From Leishmania donovani (taxonomy: Eukaryota; Euglenozoa; Kinetoplastea; Trypanosomatida; Trypanosomatidae), in contig NC_018260.1 of assembly GCF_000227135.1 (NCBI RefSeq), forward strand, positions 116,818-180,817: DNA of 64,000 nucleotides, in the 5' to 3' direction. The notes beneath the pieces were generated by a model. It ran no database searches and was not told the origin of the DNA. It was given only the letters and a program-made list of their open reading frames with translations. Below are positions 51,701 through 60,657 of this stretch, piece by piece; within the stretch, counting starts at the first letter, position 1; each line of letters begins with the position of its first letter. The position numbers and the translations under genes are program-made.

Positions 51701-53700
51701 CCGCCCGATCCGCCTTTGCCCTCAACAGCACCGCCGTCGAGTCGGTTCTGCTTTGGCCGCAGCACGTCGCAAAAGACGCCGTCGACGCAAATGCGCGAAA
51801 GCACGGTGCGACCACCGGAAAGGCGAGGCAGCACGAAGGCGTGGTGGGTGCATGTGAGGCGGTGCAGCCACCCCTCGCGCCACGCCCAATCCAGCAGCAG
51901 CGATTGCCGCTCACAGTGCAGCAGAGCACTGCCATCGAGCAGGCGCTCGCCCTTGGCCAGCGTCGGCCGGTATGGTGGGAGGAGCGGGGTACGGCGTGCG
52001 ACTGGTACGCTCCCAACGTACTGCCGCTCTTGCCCATCCAAGCGCGCATACGCGTCCCGCACAAAGCCCTCCGCGTCGCTCTCCTGAATGAAGGGGCAGA
52101 CGCTCATAGCGACCTTCGCGATCATCCATCGCCACCCCAGCTGCTCGAGTCGGCGCCGCGACGCAGGGGCTACGGCACGCAGCGTGGCGTGTGCTGCGGT
52201 TGGAGGGTGCGTTAGGTAGCCGAAAATGATATCCCAGGGAACTTCGTCGCCCTTGTGCGCAGCAGGGGCCGACAGAAGCGGCGGGGGCACCGCATCTCCC
52301 AATGGGCCACCTGTTCCCGACTCCACACCGTGGTCTTGGTCCGAAGAACCGACGGCCTCCCGCTCGTGGGGTGGCGCGTGCGGATGAGCCGCAGCATCGA
52401 CCTGCAAAGCGAAGTCCTGCACTTGCCGAAGAACCAGCTCCTGGATGTCTAGCGGTACCGTGAGCTTCCCAGGCACGCCACCCAGCTGCTGCCGCGCATC
52501 TGGCTGCAGTGCCCGCTGCGCATCTATGTACTGCTGGAGCAGGTTGCAAAGCGCGTCAGCTGGTCTGGGCAGCGAGCGCTGTCCGTTCATGAGCGCGCCA
52601 TCGACAGTGACGTGAGCTGGTGTATGCATCTCTGAAGCAGCGATCGCCCTGTGCGGCAGTGGCATCGGCGCCTTCAGAGGCGGCGGCAGCGAGGAGAGCC
52701 CCGAGCGCACCGCAGCCGGAAACGTCGCTTCGTCGCGGGGGGTGAAAGTCAGCAGCGACCGTTGACTTGCGGAGTCCCGCGCATCGTTGCCGCCGCTGTT
52801 ACGCTGCGGCGCCGTCTGTGACAGCACGCTGCCGATCTCGGAGGAGTGAAGTTGCAGCGTTATCCTGTGCGCCCTGCCGCTGTGATTGAGATTAGAGCCG
52901 TGGATACTATGGGGCGCGGGCTGCATTAGTGGGCTGAGTGGCGCCGCCATGTCGATCGGGGCGCCGAGGGGCACGGTGTAGGTCGTCGCGAACCCGATCT
53001 GTGCGTCACTTGGATGCCCCTCGTAGGCGGGCAATCGTGAAGGATGCACGCTTTGGGGTAAAGACCCACTAGGCCCGTTTAGCTGCAAGGACGCTGGCGG
53101 CCGCGTCATGAGCACTCCCGAGTCGCCGACGACTTGCTCTGCTTCACTTGGCGCCGCCTGCTTATCTTGGCGCCACCCTCCTGCAGTGCCGCGCCATGAG
53201 CAGGGAGCGCAGGCCGTGGCCGGGTGTGGCACCGTCATGGCCGTAACAGGAAGTGGGGTGCGGCTCGCCCATCCCGCTCGAAGTGACTTGTCTGGTGCAG
53301 TCCACGATATCGACGTAGCCGTGCTTGTCGCAGCCACCTCCGCTTCCGGCAATGATGTGGCACGGTTAAGAGACGCTGTGCTCCCTGTCGAGCCAGTAGT
53401 GCTGGATGCTGCGACAGAGGACCATGGCACCGACACCTGGCGTAGCGAGAACGCATTTCCTGCCAGCCGCTGAAGCCCCACAAGCGCAGGCATAGACACT
53501 TTAGAGTGCTCGGACGCGGCAACGGTGTTCGCCGATTGCGAAGCAGACAACTGTGCGAGCCAGTTTGTAGTTAGAGAAGCACCGCTGGTGCCAGCAGAAA
53601 CGGACGGCACCTCAGACGTGGACAACATGGTGCGGGAAAGGAATGGCGATGTAGCGGCGCATGGCGGACTGTGTGGGCATTGCGACGAGGAGGTACTCAT
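48745..53700 (-). CDS. Large leucine-rich-repeat protein, 1651 aa
   Basis: About the first 450 residues are Ser/Thr/Pro/Ala-rich and disordered. A middle part (about 460-1180) has folded blocks with many Trp and His residues, separated by low-complexity linkers. The C-terminal 430 residues (about 1217-1651, 48745-50052) are a tandem array of leucine-rich repeats of about 23 residues. Typical units are LRELHLISEVPL and LRSLDLSGCRHL, with LSGC and VEGCTEL-like asparagine/cysteine turns as in the cysteine-containing, F-box-protein-type LRRs. Such arrays bind proteins. No kinase, F-box or membrane segment is seen. The start at 53700 follows AG-rich short spacing after a pyrimidine tract. A second ATG 24 codons in is possible. 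Confidence 0.88.
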   Translation of the reverse strand: MSTSSSQCPHSPPCAATSPFLSRTMLSTSEVPSVSAGTSGASLTTNWLAQLSASQSANTVAASEHSKVSMPALVGLQRLAGNAFSLRQVSVPWSSVAASSTTGSTGSTASLNRATSLPEAEVAATSTATSISWTAPDKSLRAGWASRTPLPVTAMTVPHPATACAPCSWRGTAGGWRQDKQAAPSEAEQVVGDSGVLMTRPPASLQLNGPSGSLPQSVHPSRLPAYEGHPSDAQIGFATTYTVPLGAPIDMAAPLSPLMQPAPHSIHGSNLNHSGRAHRITLQLHSSEIGSVLSQTAPQRNSGGNDARDSASQRSLLTFTPRDEATFPAAVRSGLSSLPPPLKAPMPLPHRAIAASEMHTPAHVTVDGALMNGQRSLPRPADALCNLLQQYIDAQRALQPDARQQLGGVPGKLTVPLDIQELVLRQVQDFALQVDAAAHPHAPPHEREAVGSSDQDHGVESGTGGPLGDAVPPPLLSAPAAHKGDEVPWDIIFGYLTHPPTAAHATLRAVAPASRRRLEQLGWRWMIAKVAMSVCPFIQESDAEGFVRDAYARLDGQERQYVGSVPVARRTPLLPPYRPTLAKGERLLDGSALLHCERQSLLLDWAWREGWLHRLTCTHHAFVLPRLSGGRTVLSRICVDGVFCDVLRPKQNRLDGGAVEGKGGSGGAFETSGGAGDMRAKAASGAQLTPPPLPILEKRPTEAFSATRKLLDDAVSAISREWARSAGAPRSKQLQATLASFSQPSRANTPSSTVTAAMDSSLASPPQEVERPYRWDTVTDLQHHPHYGHASLPVLVEDVSGTAHLLCTNKTRLDTAEVRGWVSAWLQHRHRLPRQPICTSAAEFLLVRSPSAPLRAIDDEGSEGDRVVCTTAAAAAPSLQADAGRTRRTDGTPPRAEGGAAPGPPLLTDSVTPPKGGWKEDEDEDEESHGAAMPELVFNLDGSRDHAHILNAEGLAGVVAVGEVGHAGRDPAAEYHFRVHLQDLRNKGYGVVRRMNEVDPPWLMLGNASGPQPRPLALHLTEQHIPWLAHQLCPDSEGGGLLDLQELHLFVTESLLPPGWAAAWRWCIGVLRDRKNLLVLSVATRPWAPVMAEGAASDVHSECKPHDASEVIGVLDAFTAHAAMFTEPLQVLSLQGAVADAAAPLFCVVNRGAHPEIDREGGSPALERLRELYVSVRSGQGAGGSPCSVGLDDVHVTATVYPVLQVLWLDAPRLRHIHLDDLLVLRELHLISEVPLACSALRGVERLPHLEVVHLERAVIDDCSFFGDCPALRELLLHACRLSLFPPSFAIVPDRGGGRPEELRGVERAPRLETLSLCYTEEVRNLQNFARCRSLRRILLTRCNGISSSSIAGLEHLPRLELLAMEYTRVSGLSHFASTPALRILRVDGCKRVLHSSVMGLENAAVLTELSLKNTNVSTVANFGGGCRSLRSLDLSGCRHLDVDGLQGIQALPQLEVLCLSHMPITDVNFLADCVRLTALYLEGCTELLPTSLEGLQHAPRLRKIVANGCPTLTRVGRLGKCAALEVFAVTGATALTVEGLQGIEQGGHIEYLDLSSTAVHTLHFLVGGCRALRYLSVKGCRRITSMRALHGVEKLPRLQALNMESLDVHGPLDFLATSTSLRYVSYAGCARLSSDDVQALRRSGVQAAIP

Positions 53701-55067
53701 TCTAAGCTGCTCGGAAGCGAAACACGGTACGGGCGAGGGGTCAGAGAAGCAGCAATGTGGTTGTACGCGGCTGCGGGGTGGCCTGCACCAAATGTGTCGT
53801 TGAAGTCAGTATGCGCGTGTGCGTGTGTGTGTGTGTTGAGACGGGGGTCTCCTTCCCCGAGGATGGCGTGCACCCCACCTCAAATGGACGGCAAATATGG
53901 TCCTTTCTTTGCCTTTTCTGTCGTTGTGAGGATGCGGGGCTCTACAAGCATGGAAGGGTGGTTAAAGCGGAGTGCGCAAGGCAACGCTTGCGAATAAGGA
54001 GAAAAGTGTTTAAACTGGCGGGTAGACTGGACGACGTCTCCGCGTTACGACTGCTTGTGAGCGTGATGTAGAGAAAGGAAAGCTGCCGGCAGTCGCTGCA
54101 CCGCGTGGGGTACGAAGGAGGGTGTGAGGGGACCACGGCAGCTGAGCAGAAGGGCGAGCAAACACACAGGTGCGTGCTGCTTTGCAACTCCGACAGACAA
54201 GAGCGACCGGTTTTAAAAGCACAGCTGTAGAGATGAGCAGACGGTTGCGGATGTGAGGAAAGGAGGGGGACTGTGTCATTGACACGGACGAGGCGTGCGT
54301 GTAGCGGCAGTCCTCCGTAGGAAAGCAAGAGTTGCCGACGCACGCACCCCTGTGTGCTTGTTTACGACGACGTTCTGACGACCTTGGTGAGGGGCGGGGG
54401 CAAGAAGTCCGCAAGCGGCATAGGGAAAGAGGAAGGAAGCAATGAAGTGTTTTGAAGGGAGGGCCTGGTAGCAAGCATGGCAACCACTCGCGACACACAA
54501 CCAGCTGCGCAGGCACAGCGATTACGCGCGCATGAGCAGTTGGCAAGCACAAGGCGGCGGAAACAAACTTCGCCGGCAGCATCACCACTCTCCACGCGCG
54601 CTACTCGCCGCAGTGGTGGAAGTTGACAGAGGCGCCTGTTGTTGCGCCGGCGAGCCCTCATGAGCATGGTGCGTGTACACAAGTGCCTTCACGCTCAGCA
54701 GCTGCTCTGTAAAACGGTGCGCACCTGTTCCCAGGCATGCCCGTGGTGTGTCACTGGAACCGATGTGATCATCTTCTGCATTTTGCCTCCTCTTGATTTC
54801 CATCTGTTTGTGCGCTTTTGTGTCCGGCTGGGGCGGAGGGAAGGGGGCATGTTCGCGTGGCCCGCGGCTGCTCATTTTCACTCTGTTATGTTACACGATT
54901 CGTTGCATTCCTCACCGTTTCGCCGCGGGCGCGGTGGGAGAGCACACCACCACACCTGTGGGCCCCTGACCCTCAATCCTCTGGGCAAATTAGACCACGG
55001 AAAAGGGGATGGGCACTGCCGTCACGTTGCCCACACAGCCCACATCGGCGAAATGGAGGTGCTGCTC
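53701..55067. other. Intergenic/UTR stretch
   Basis: No gene is supported. A short TG run lies at 53820-53836. The minus ORFs of 130-190 codons here are shadows of one another without domain features. Confidence 0.5.
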
Positions 55068-55676
55068 TTAGTGAGCATCGCATTCGTGTCTCCAGTGGCT
55101 CACCATCGTCAGTCGCTGCTCTCCCGTGAATACCACTGTCCCTGGACCATCCACCCGCAGCTCTGTAAATCCATCCAGTCCCAGCCGAATGTTCAGCTGC
55201 GTGACAATGTCTGTGGGACATGGCAACAGAAATGTGCTTGAAAAGCCTGCTGACGCGTCGTGCCGGCGAGGCAGGAGGGAGGCTACGGTGTACCTTGGCA
55301 ACGGAGCGGCAGCCGCCGCCGCGGCCCCGCTTTGGTCGGCCTCCGTTGACGGAACTGTGAAGGTTTGTGCGTTGGCCAGCCGCTGCACATCGAGCGGGAA
55401 GCATGCCACCACGTACTCCTCCACCTTGTTGTTGGAGGTCAACGTGCGCACGATGGCGCGAACGGAATGCACAGTTGCAGCACGCGAGATGCCCCGAGAC
55501 GCCTCATACGCTCTCAGTACCTCCAACGATGGCGGAGGAAGATACACCAGGTGCGACAACCGAAGAGAGCCGCTGACGTCCAGGGAGGTGTCCAATGCGG
55601 TCCACCGGTACGGCTCGCCGTCCTGGACGGAAGCCTGGAAGAACGTCTCGCGCTCCGCCGCCAATACCTCTCTCAT
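55068..55676 (-). CDS. Hypothetical protein, 202 aa
   Basis: A small globular-looking protein beginning MREVLAAERETFFQASV. It contains strands and helices in alternation (LRLSHLVYLPPPSLEVLRAY, EEYVVACFPLDVQRL, TQLNIRLGLDGFTELRVDG), an Ala run in the middle and a His-rich end (HWRHECDAH). I see no signal peptide, membrane segment or known catalytic motif. The frame extends upstream to a GTG at 55751. The first ATG is at 55676, after a T-rich tract (CTTTTCTTTTTTCCC, near 55755-55770) and an AG at about 55715. Length, composition and a consistent frame favour a real gene. Confidence 0.68.
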   Translation of the reverse strand: MREVLAAERETFFQASVQDGEPYRWTALDTSLDVSGSLRLSHLVYLPPPSLEVLRAYEASRGISRAATVHSVRAIVRTLTSNNKVEEYVVACFPLDVQRLANAQTFTVPSTEADQSGAAAAAAAPLPRYTVASLLPRRHDASAGFSSTFLLPCPTDIVTQLNIRLGLDGFTELRVDGPGTVVFTGEQRLTMVSHWRHECDAH

Positions 55677-58328
55677 CGAACCAACGAAGAACGTATATGA
55701 AGACGGACTCACCTGAGCGGATTTGTGCACAGTGATTGGGCGCGCTCCCACGCGAAGGGAAAAAAGAAAAGAGACGCGAAGAAACGCGCTGTTCCACGTG
55801 CTTCGGTTTCACCTGCGCCTCAGAGTGCGCGACGCTTCAGCGGATCCAAGGCGCTGTGTCGAGCACTGCCTGACGCCTTTGAGAGCGAAGCTGGAGAACG
55901 GGGAGAAAGAAGGGCGCTCTTTAGGCAGGAGTGGAAAGAAACGAGCGAGCGACGCAAGGAGAGTAACAGCAAGAGCAGCGCATCGTCGCCATATGCAGGT
56001 CCACAGAGAGCGCGCGAAAGCGGTGTGTGTGCGCGCACGCAAGACTGAGAGAGAATAATGCTCTGTGACGCGCTCAAGAGGGAGGAAGCGAGAGCGGATG
56101 GCGTGCGCCGGTTCAAGCGCCCCATTAGAAAATATTTGATCAATGTTTGCACTTCTTCGTTGTGAGGAGCGCACAGAAAGAGCCGCTGCCCGCCGCTTGC
56201 CTGCCAACATGCACGAAACACGTCCACAAACTTACACCACCGCTCACACAAGCCTTCGCAAGTCGTGCCGGCGTGCGGCCGTACGTCCATGCGCATGCAT
56301 CTTCGCGCTCGTTTTATGTGTTCTTCCACGAGAGGGAGGCCCAACAGCAGCACAAGAAGTGTTCTCGAGACACCGGCGGAGGGGAAAAGGAGGAGGGGGC
56401 CACGTAGAAAGGAGGCAGGGGAGAAAAAGAGGGAGTCCGAAGCGCGTGCGCACCTCAGCCCTCCGCGATTTCCGTCTCGCTCTTCAGCGCCCCCTTTCGC
56501 CCAATCGCTTGGTGTTCTGTCGAACGCACGTGAAGGGTACTATGTCTGCGGTTGACATTTCGAGCAGAGAGATCGATACGCTCTCGAATACGCGAGCGCA
56601 GGCGCGGTAAAGACTCCGAGCGAAGGGTGCTAGACGCAGCGCTGTCCCTCACCCGCTTCCCAATGTCGAGCCGACAACGGGCCGCCACATCACCTGAGAA
56701 GAGAGGCGGATACATACATGTAGATACACATCTACACGCACATACAGAGATGCAAGACGGCACCAAGAGGCACAGAAACTAGATGCGCAGCCCTACGCAC
56801 TCAACATCCTACAGATCAGCATACACCAAACATCAGTACGCCATCAGCGCCGCTACTTCTGCTGAAGCAGGAGGGGGGCACACCAACGCCCAGGCGGCAG
56901 CACTCAACAGTGAGGTGGGATGCGCAGTGCGAGTGAGGGTACGAGAAACAAAGAGTGTCGGACAAAGACAGAGAAGTTAGAGTAACTGGCAAGACAGCAC
57001 AGACGCACGACATGATGGGCGCGAAAAGGACAGAAGGGGCATTGAAGGAAGCATGCGAGCACCGGTGGCTCGGGTGAGTGCGTGGGTGCGTGCCGACACA
57101 CAGGCAAGACGTTGTCTTGCGCAAACGTATCGGCTACTGATAACTCGGCAGACTCTAACGTGGTCCATGGCTTCCGCCTCTCTTCCCTTGCCTTCATGCA
57201 CACACCATCAGCTGGAACGCGTCCTTGACCAAGCATGACGATAACCGACACTCATCACATTGTTTTCTTTCGTTGTCGCTTTCTCCACTCCAGTGCACGA
57301 AAAGCGTCTGTTTTCCTTCCCAGCGGGTGCCCGCCCTCTGCCGTCCAGCACGAGCTCCAGCGCCACCCCACCCCGGCATGTCGCAGGCCCCATCCCGCCC
57401 TGCGAAGCAGCGGTGCGCGCACGCGGTACAGCAATGCGTCGGCCCAGTCATCTCAGCACCGCCTCCGCCTCAAGCCCCGACCACCACTACCGCCGCCGCA
57501 TNNNNNNNNNNNNNNNNNNNNNNNNNNNNNNNNNNNNNNNNNNNNNNNNNNNNNNNNNNNNNNNNNNNNNNNNNNNNNNNNNNNNNNNNNNNNNNNNNNN
57601 GCCCGCCCTCTGCCGTCCAGCACGAGCTCCAGCGCCACCCCACCCCGGCATGTCGCAGGCCCCATCCCGCCCTGCGAAGCAGCGGTGCGCGCACGCGGTA
57701 CAGCAATGCGTCGGCCCAGTCATCTCAGCACCGCCTCCGCCTCAAGCCCCGACCACCACTACCGCCGCCGCATNNNNNNNNNNNNNNNNNNNNNNNNNNN
57801 NNNNNNNNNNNNNNNNNNNNNNNNNNNNNNNNNNNNNNNNNNNNNNNNNNNNNNNNNNNNNNNNNNNNNNNNNNNNNNNNNNNNNNNNNNNNNNNNNNNN
57901 NNNNNNNNNNNNNNNNNNNNNNNNNNNNNNNNNNNNNNNNNNNNNNNNNNNNNNNNNNNNNNNNNNNNNNNNNNNNNNNNNNNNNNNNNNNNNNNNNNNN
58001 NNNNNNNNNNNNNNNNNNNNNNNNNNNNNNNNNNNNNNNNNNNNNNNNNNNNNNNNNNNNNNNNNNNNNNNNNNNNNNNNNNNNNNNNNNNNNNNNNNNN
58101 NNNNNNNNNNNNNNNNNNNNNNNNNNNNNNGTGTACTGGGCCCTGAGCTGCCACGCACCGAGAGGCGTGCCCACACACACACACACGCACACGCACCGTC
58201 TTCATGAGGGAGTGCGAAAGAGTAAGAAGGGAATCGGTGAATCACTCACATCCAAAACAGGAAAGAGAAACAAAAGGATGGGAGGCGCAGCAGAGGGCAA
58301 GTAGTATGGCGCGCCACCATGACGAACA
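55677..58328. other. Gene-free stretch with repeat copy A4
   Basis: No gene is supported. The right third is family A copy A4 (57321-58168) with two gaps. The left part (55720-57300) is spacer with purine-rich patches. Confidence 0.6.
57321..58168 (-). repeat. Family A retroposon-like repeat, copy A4, with a duplicated contig
   Basis: The 173 bases 57329-57501 reappear unchanged at 57601-57773 after a 99-N gap (57502-57600). The inserted 173-bp piece is thus a redundant small contig. The second gap (57774-58130) is 357 N, exactly the length of the same interval in A2 once its 99 N and 17-base overlap are removed. The true element is about 571 bp, in sense orientation, and starts 160 bp downstream of the Nfu gene's stop codon. 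Confidence 0.75.
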
Positions 58329-59675
58329 TCACGACGGTGCAGCAGCAGAGCAGGCAGTTCCGGCTTCTCCAGCAGAGGACGCCTGCACTTTGCGCACCAT
58401 CTTGTACGCGCCCGACGCAGCGCGCGCCGACACCGACGTCGGCGACGGAGAAAACTGCACTGTGCCGTTTGCATTCGGCGAACCGTCATCAACTTCCCCT
58501 GCGATTCGGTCTGTAAGTGGCGAGGAAGAGAGGCCATCTGCGCCTGCTGCCGCCGCGTTGCTGTGATGTGCGGCAAAGTCTTCGAACGCGGAGGTGGCCC
58601 GCGAGACGTCTTTGACGGCGCTCACCTCAGGTATCCAGTGCCGTGTGGTGCGCTCGATCAAATCCACGAGCGTTGTCTTACTGCTCTTGCAGGTGCGGCA
58701 CGCCCCAAGCAGCTCGACGTGCATGTCGCCCAAGACGGGGTCAAAACCGACGAAGCGGAGGTCACCGCCATCGTCCTGCAGCTGCGGTCGGATCGTGGTG
58801 GAGACAAGCTCCTTGATCATCAGCACCACCTCCGAATCGCCCTCCTCCGGGACTGTGTCGGCGTGGGGATGGGGGGCGCTGGGATCGACGTGCGGGTTGC
58901 CGCTGCAGATGTGATCCGTGAGCAGGGCGCTTACGTGCAACTTGAGCTCTGACCAGTCTGTCTCGGCGATCAGTGACTGCAGGGCAGCCTCGTCGATTTG
59001 TTCGTCCTGCGAAGATGGCGAAACTGTGAACCCGCCGACGTCAAAGGGCGCATCCGCCGGCGACAACGGCGGTGCGGTAGAAGCTGCATTGCAACTACGG
59101 GGTTCGGCTGCTGTCTCGCCGTCCTTTTTTAAAGCGTCGGCGACGCGCTGCTGCAGCGCCTGCGAGCGCGCCGCAGCAGCTTCCTCGTCGGTCTCGTGGT
59201 TCTGCTGCACTCTGTTTAACTTCATGGCAAAGTAGCGGGCCGCAGCCGCCGCATTCGCCTCCTCCACGCGCTTCACCGTCACAAAGGACGTACCCACGGT
59301 GACTTCCTCCACCATCGGCAGCGCCTCAAGCAGCGTGTGGGCAAGTGGAGAAATGTAGCTGTTTGTGCTGTTGAACACCATCGTGTGGGCGTTGGGCGGC
59401 AGAAACTGCATCTCATCGACATAAAACTTGTAACACGCGTCGTTGGGGGTTGGCTGGAAGCGGACAAAGACGGCCCGCTGAGGGACGCGGCAGCAGGAGA
59501 CGAAAGACGGACGCGAGGTGCTCTGCCGCGACGCAAGGCCTCGCCGCCAAGTCGTCGGCGCTACAGGAAGCAAGCCGATGAGAAAGACGTCGAGGCCACC
59601 GAGTTTCCCGCAAGCAACCGCTGCTCTGATGGGCTCCCCTGCAGCCCGCCGCAGAGAGAGCGCGCGCGTTCGCAT
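58329..59675 (-). CDS. NFU: Nfu-type iron-sulfur cluster scaffold, probably mitochondrial, 448 aa
   Basis: Nfu proteins carry an iron-sulfur cluster to mitochondrial target enzymes. The basic N-terminus (MRTRALSLRRAAG) looks like a mitochondrial presequence. The Nfu N-terminal domain is at about 69-155 (VFVRFQPTPND, MQFLPPN, VEEVTVGTSFVTVKR). A long linker (155-275) follows, then the NifU C-terminal domain (280-352) with IRPQLQDDGGDLRFVGF and the cluster-binding Cys326/Cys329 (CRTCKSS). The residue after the second Cys is Lys where Pro is usual (CxxCPSS). A low-complexity tail of about 95 residues is extra. The total length is well above the 200-270 of typical Nfu1. The longer frame to 59864 is translated TA/TG repeat, so ATG 59675 is chosen. 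Confidence 0.9.
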   Translation of the reverse strand: MRTRALSLRRAAGEPIRAAVACGKLGGLDVFLIGLLPVAPTTWRRGLASRQSTSRPSFVSCCRVPQRAVFVRFQPTPNDACYKFYVDEMQFLPPNAHTMVFNSTNSYISPLAHTLLEALPMVEEVTVGTSFVTVKRVEEANAAAAARYFAMKLNRVQQNHETDEEAAAARSQALQQRVADALKKDGETAAEPRSCNAASTAPPLSPADAPFDVGGFTVSPSSQDEQIDEAALQSLIAETDWSELKLHVSALLTDHICSGNPHVDPSAPHPHADTVPEEGDSEVVLMIKELVSTTIRPQLQDDGGDLRFVGFDPVLGDMHVELLGACRTCKSSKTTLVDLIERTTRHWIPEVSAVKDVSRATSAFEDFAAHHSNAAAAGADGLSSSPLTDRIAGEVDDGSPNANGTVQFSPSPTSVSARAASGAYKMVRKVQASSAGEAGTACSAAAPS

Positions 59676-60657
59676 TTCAGTTTCGATAATGAACGGACCG
59701 TGTTGTTTTTTTGTTTCGCCTTCATTGGCTGCTGCTGCAGCGGATGATTCTGCGACGCTTTTGGTCGCAATGCGCCCGCAGGTATATACATATATATATA
59801 TATGTATATGTATATATGTATGTATGTGTGTGTATGTGTGTATATCTATGTGTGTCCACAGCAAGAAAAGCGGCCGAAGAAGGAGTGAAGCAGGCAGAGC
59901 AACTCGTCGATAGCAGCAGTGAAAACGATTCCGCTAGTCACAAGATCGGCGGCGTGCGAGAGATGAACCATCCACGAGCCCACAGCGCACACGGACGCGC
60001 CTTGACCCTGCAGGATGATGTGGCGCAGTCAACGTCGCTAAGTAGCAGCCGTACAGCGCCTCTAGGTGATCGCCCTCCACCCTCTATCGATTAGAACACC
60101 GGCTACGCGCTAGGTGGAAGGGTGTTTGACTCTTGAACCAAATCCTTGTGCAAGCCGCCGAGTTGCCCGGTGGGTCGTTCTTGGGCCGCACTGTCTCCTC
60201 TCCCACGCCGGAGAGACGTGTGTGTGTGTGTGTGTGTGAGCCGTATTTACGACCTGCCATAAAAGAACTCAGAAGGGCGCGAGGGAGGGAGACGGCCACC
60301 GTCGCGAATGAGTTTGAGCTCCCATCTGCGCATCTTCGACTCTCGCTCTCTCCATCGCGGGTGTTCTTGGTCACACTCAGACCCTACTGCTTCAACGGTG
60401 CTGGCGCGGAGGCGCACCAAAGAAGTGGAGGGTGATAGCAGAAGATCGGAAAAAGACATCCGTTCTTTCCTCCGGTCTAGCCCGCCCCCCCCCCACCGCC
60501 CCCTGTCCACCACTTTAAAAGCAGAGGCCGCTTTTCGCCACGAGCGCCCTCTGCTCCTTCCCTTCCCCTCGCCTCAGCCACACCACCACCAACAGCCTCA
60601 CGCCACCCTAATCGTTGCAACTCTGCGCCCACCCGCTTCCCTTCAATTCGCGGTGCT
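59676..60657. other. Intergenic/UTR stretch with TA/TG microsatellites
   Basis: It contains the mixed TA/TG repeat at 59783-59856, a (TG)10-like run at 60218-60238 and a C10 run near 60486-60495. No gene is supported. Confidence 0.55.
59783..59856. repeat. Mixed TA/TG/TATG microsatellite
   Basis: About 74 bases of TATATA and TATGTATG units, about 110 bp upstream of the Nfu start codon. It is unusual because AT-rich sequence is rare in this window. TATA-like strings here are repeat units, not evidence of a TATA box. Confidence 0.9.

Noticed and set aside
59783..59856. TATATA strings upstream of the Nfu gene as a promoter
   Set aside because: They are units of a microsatellite, and genes in this kind of genome are transcribed as long polycistrons without gene-specific TATA promoters.
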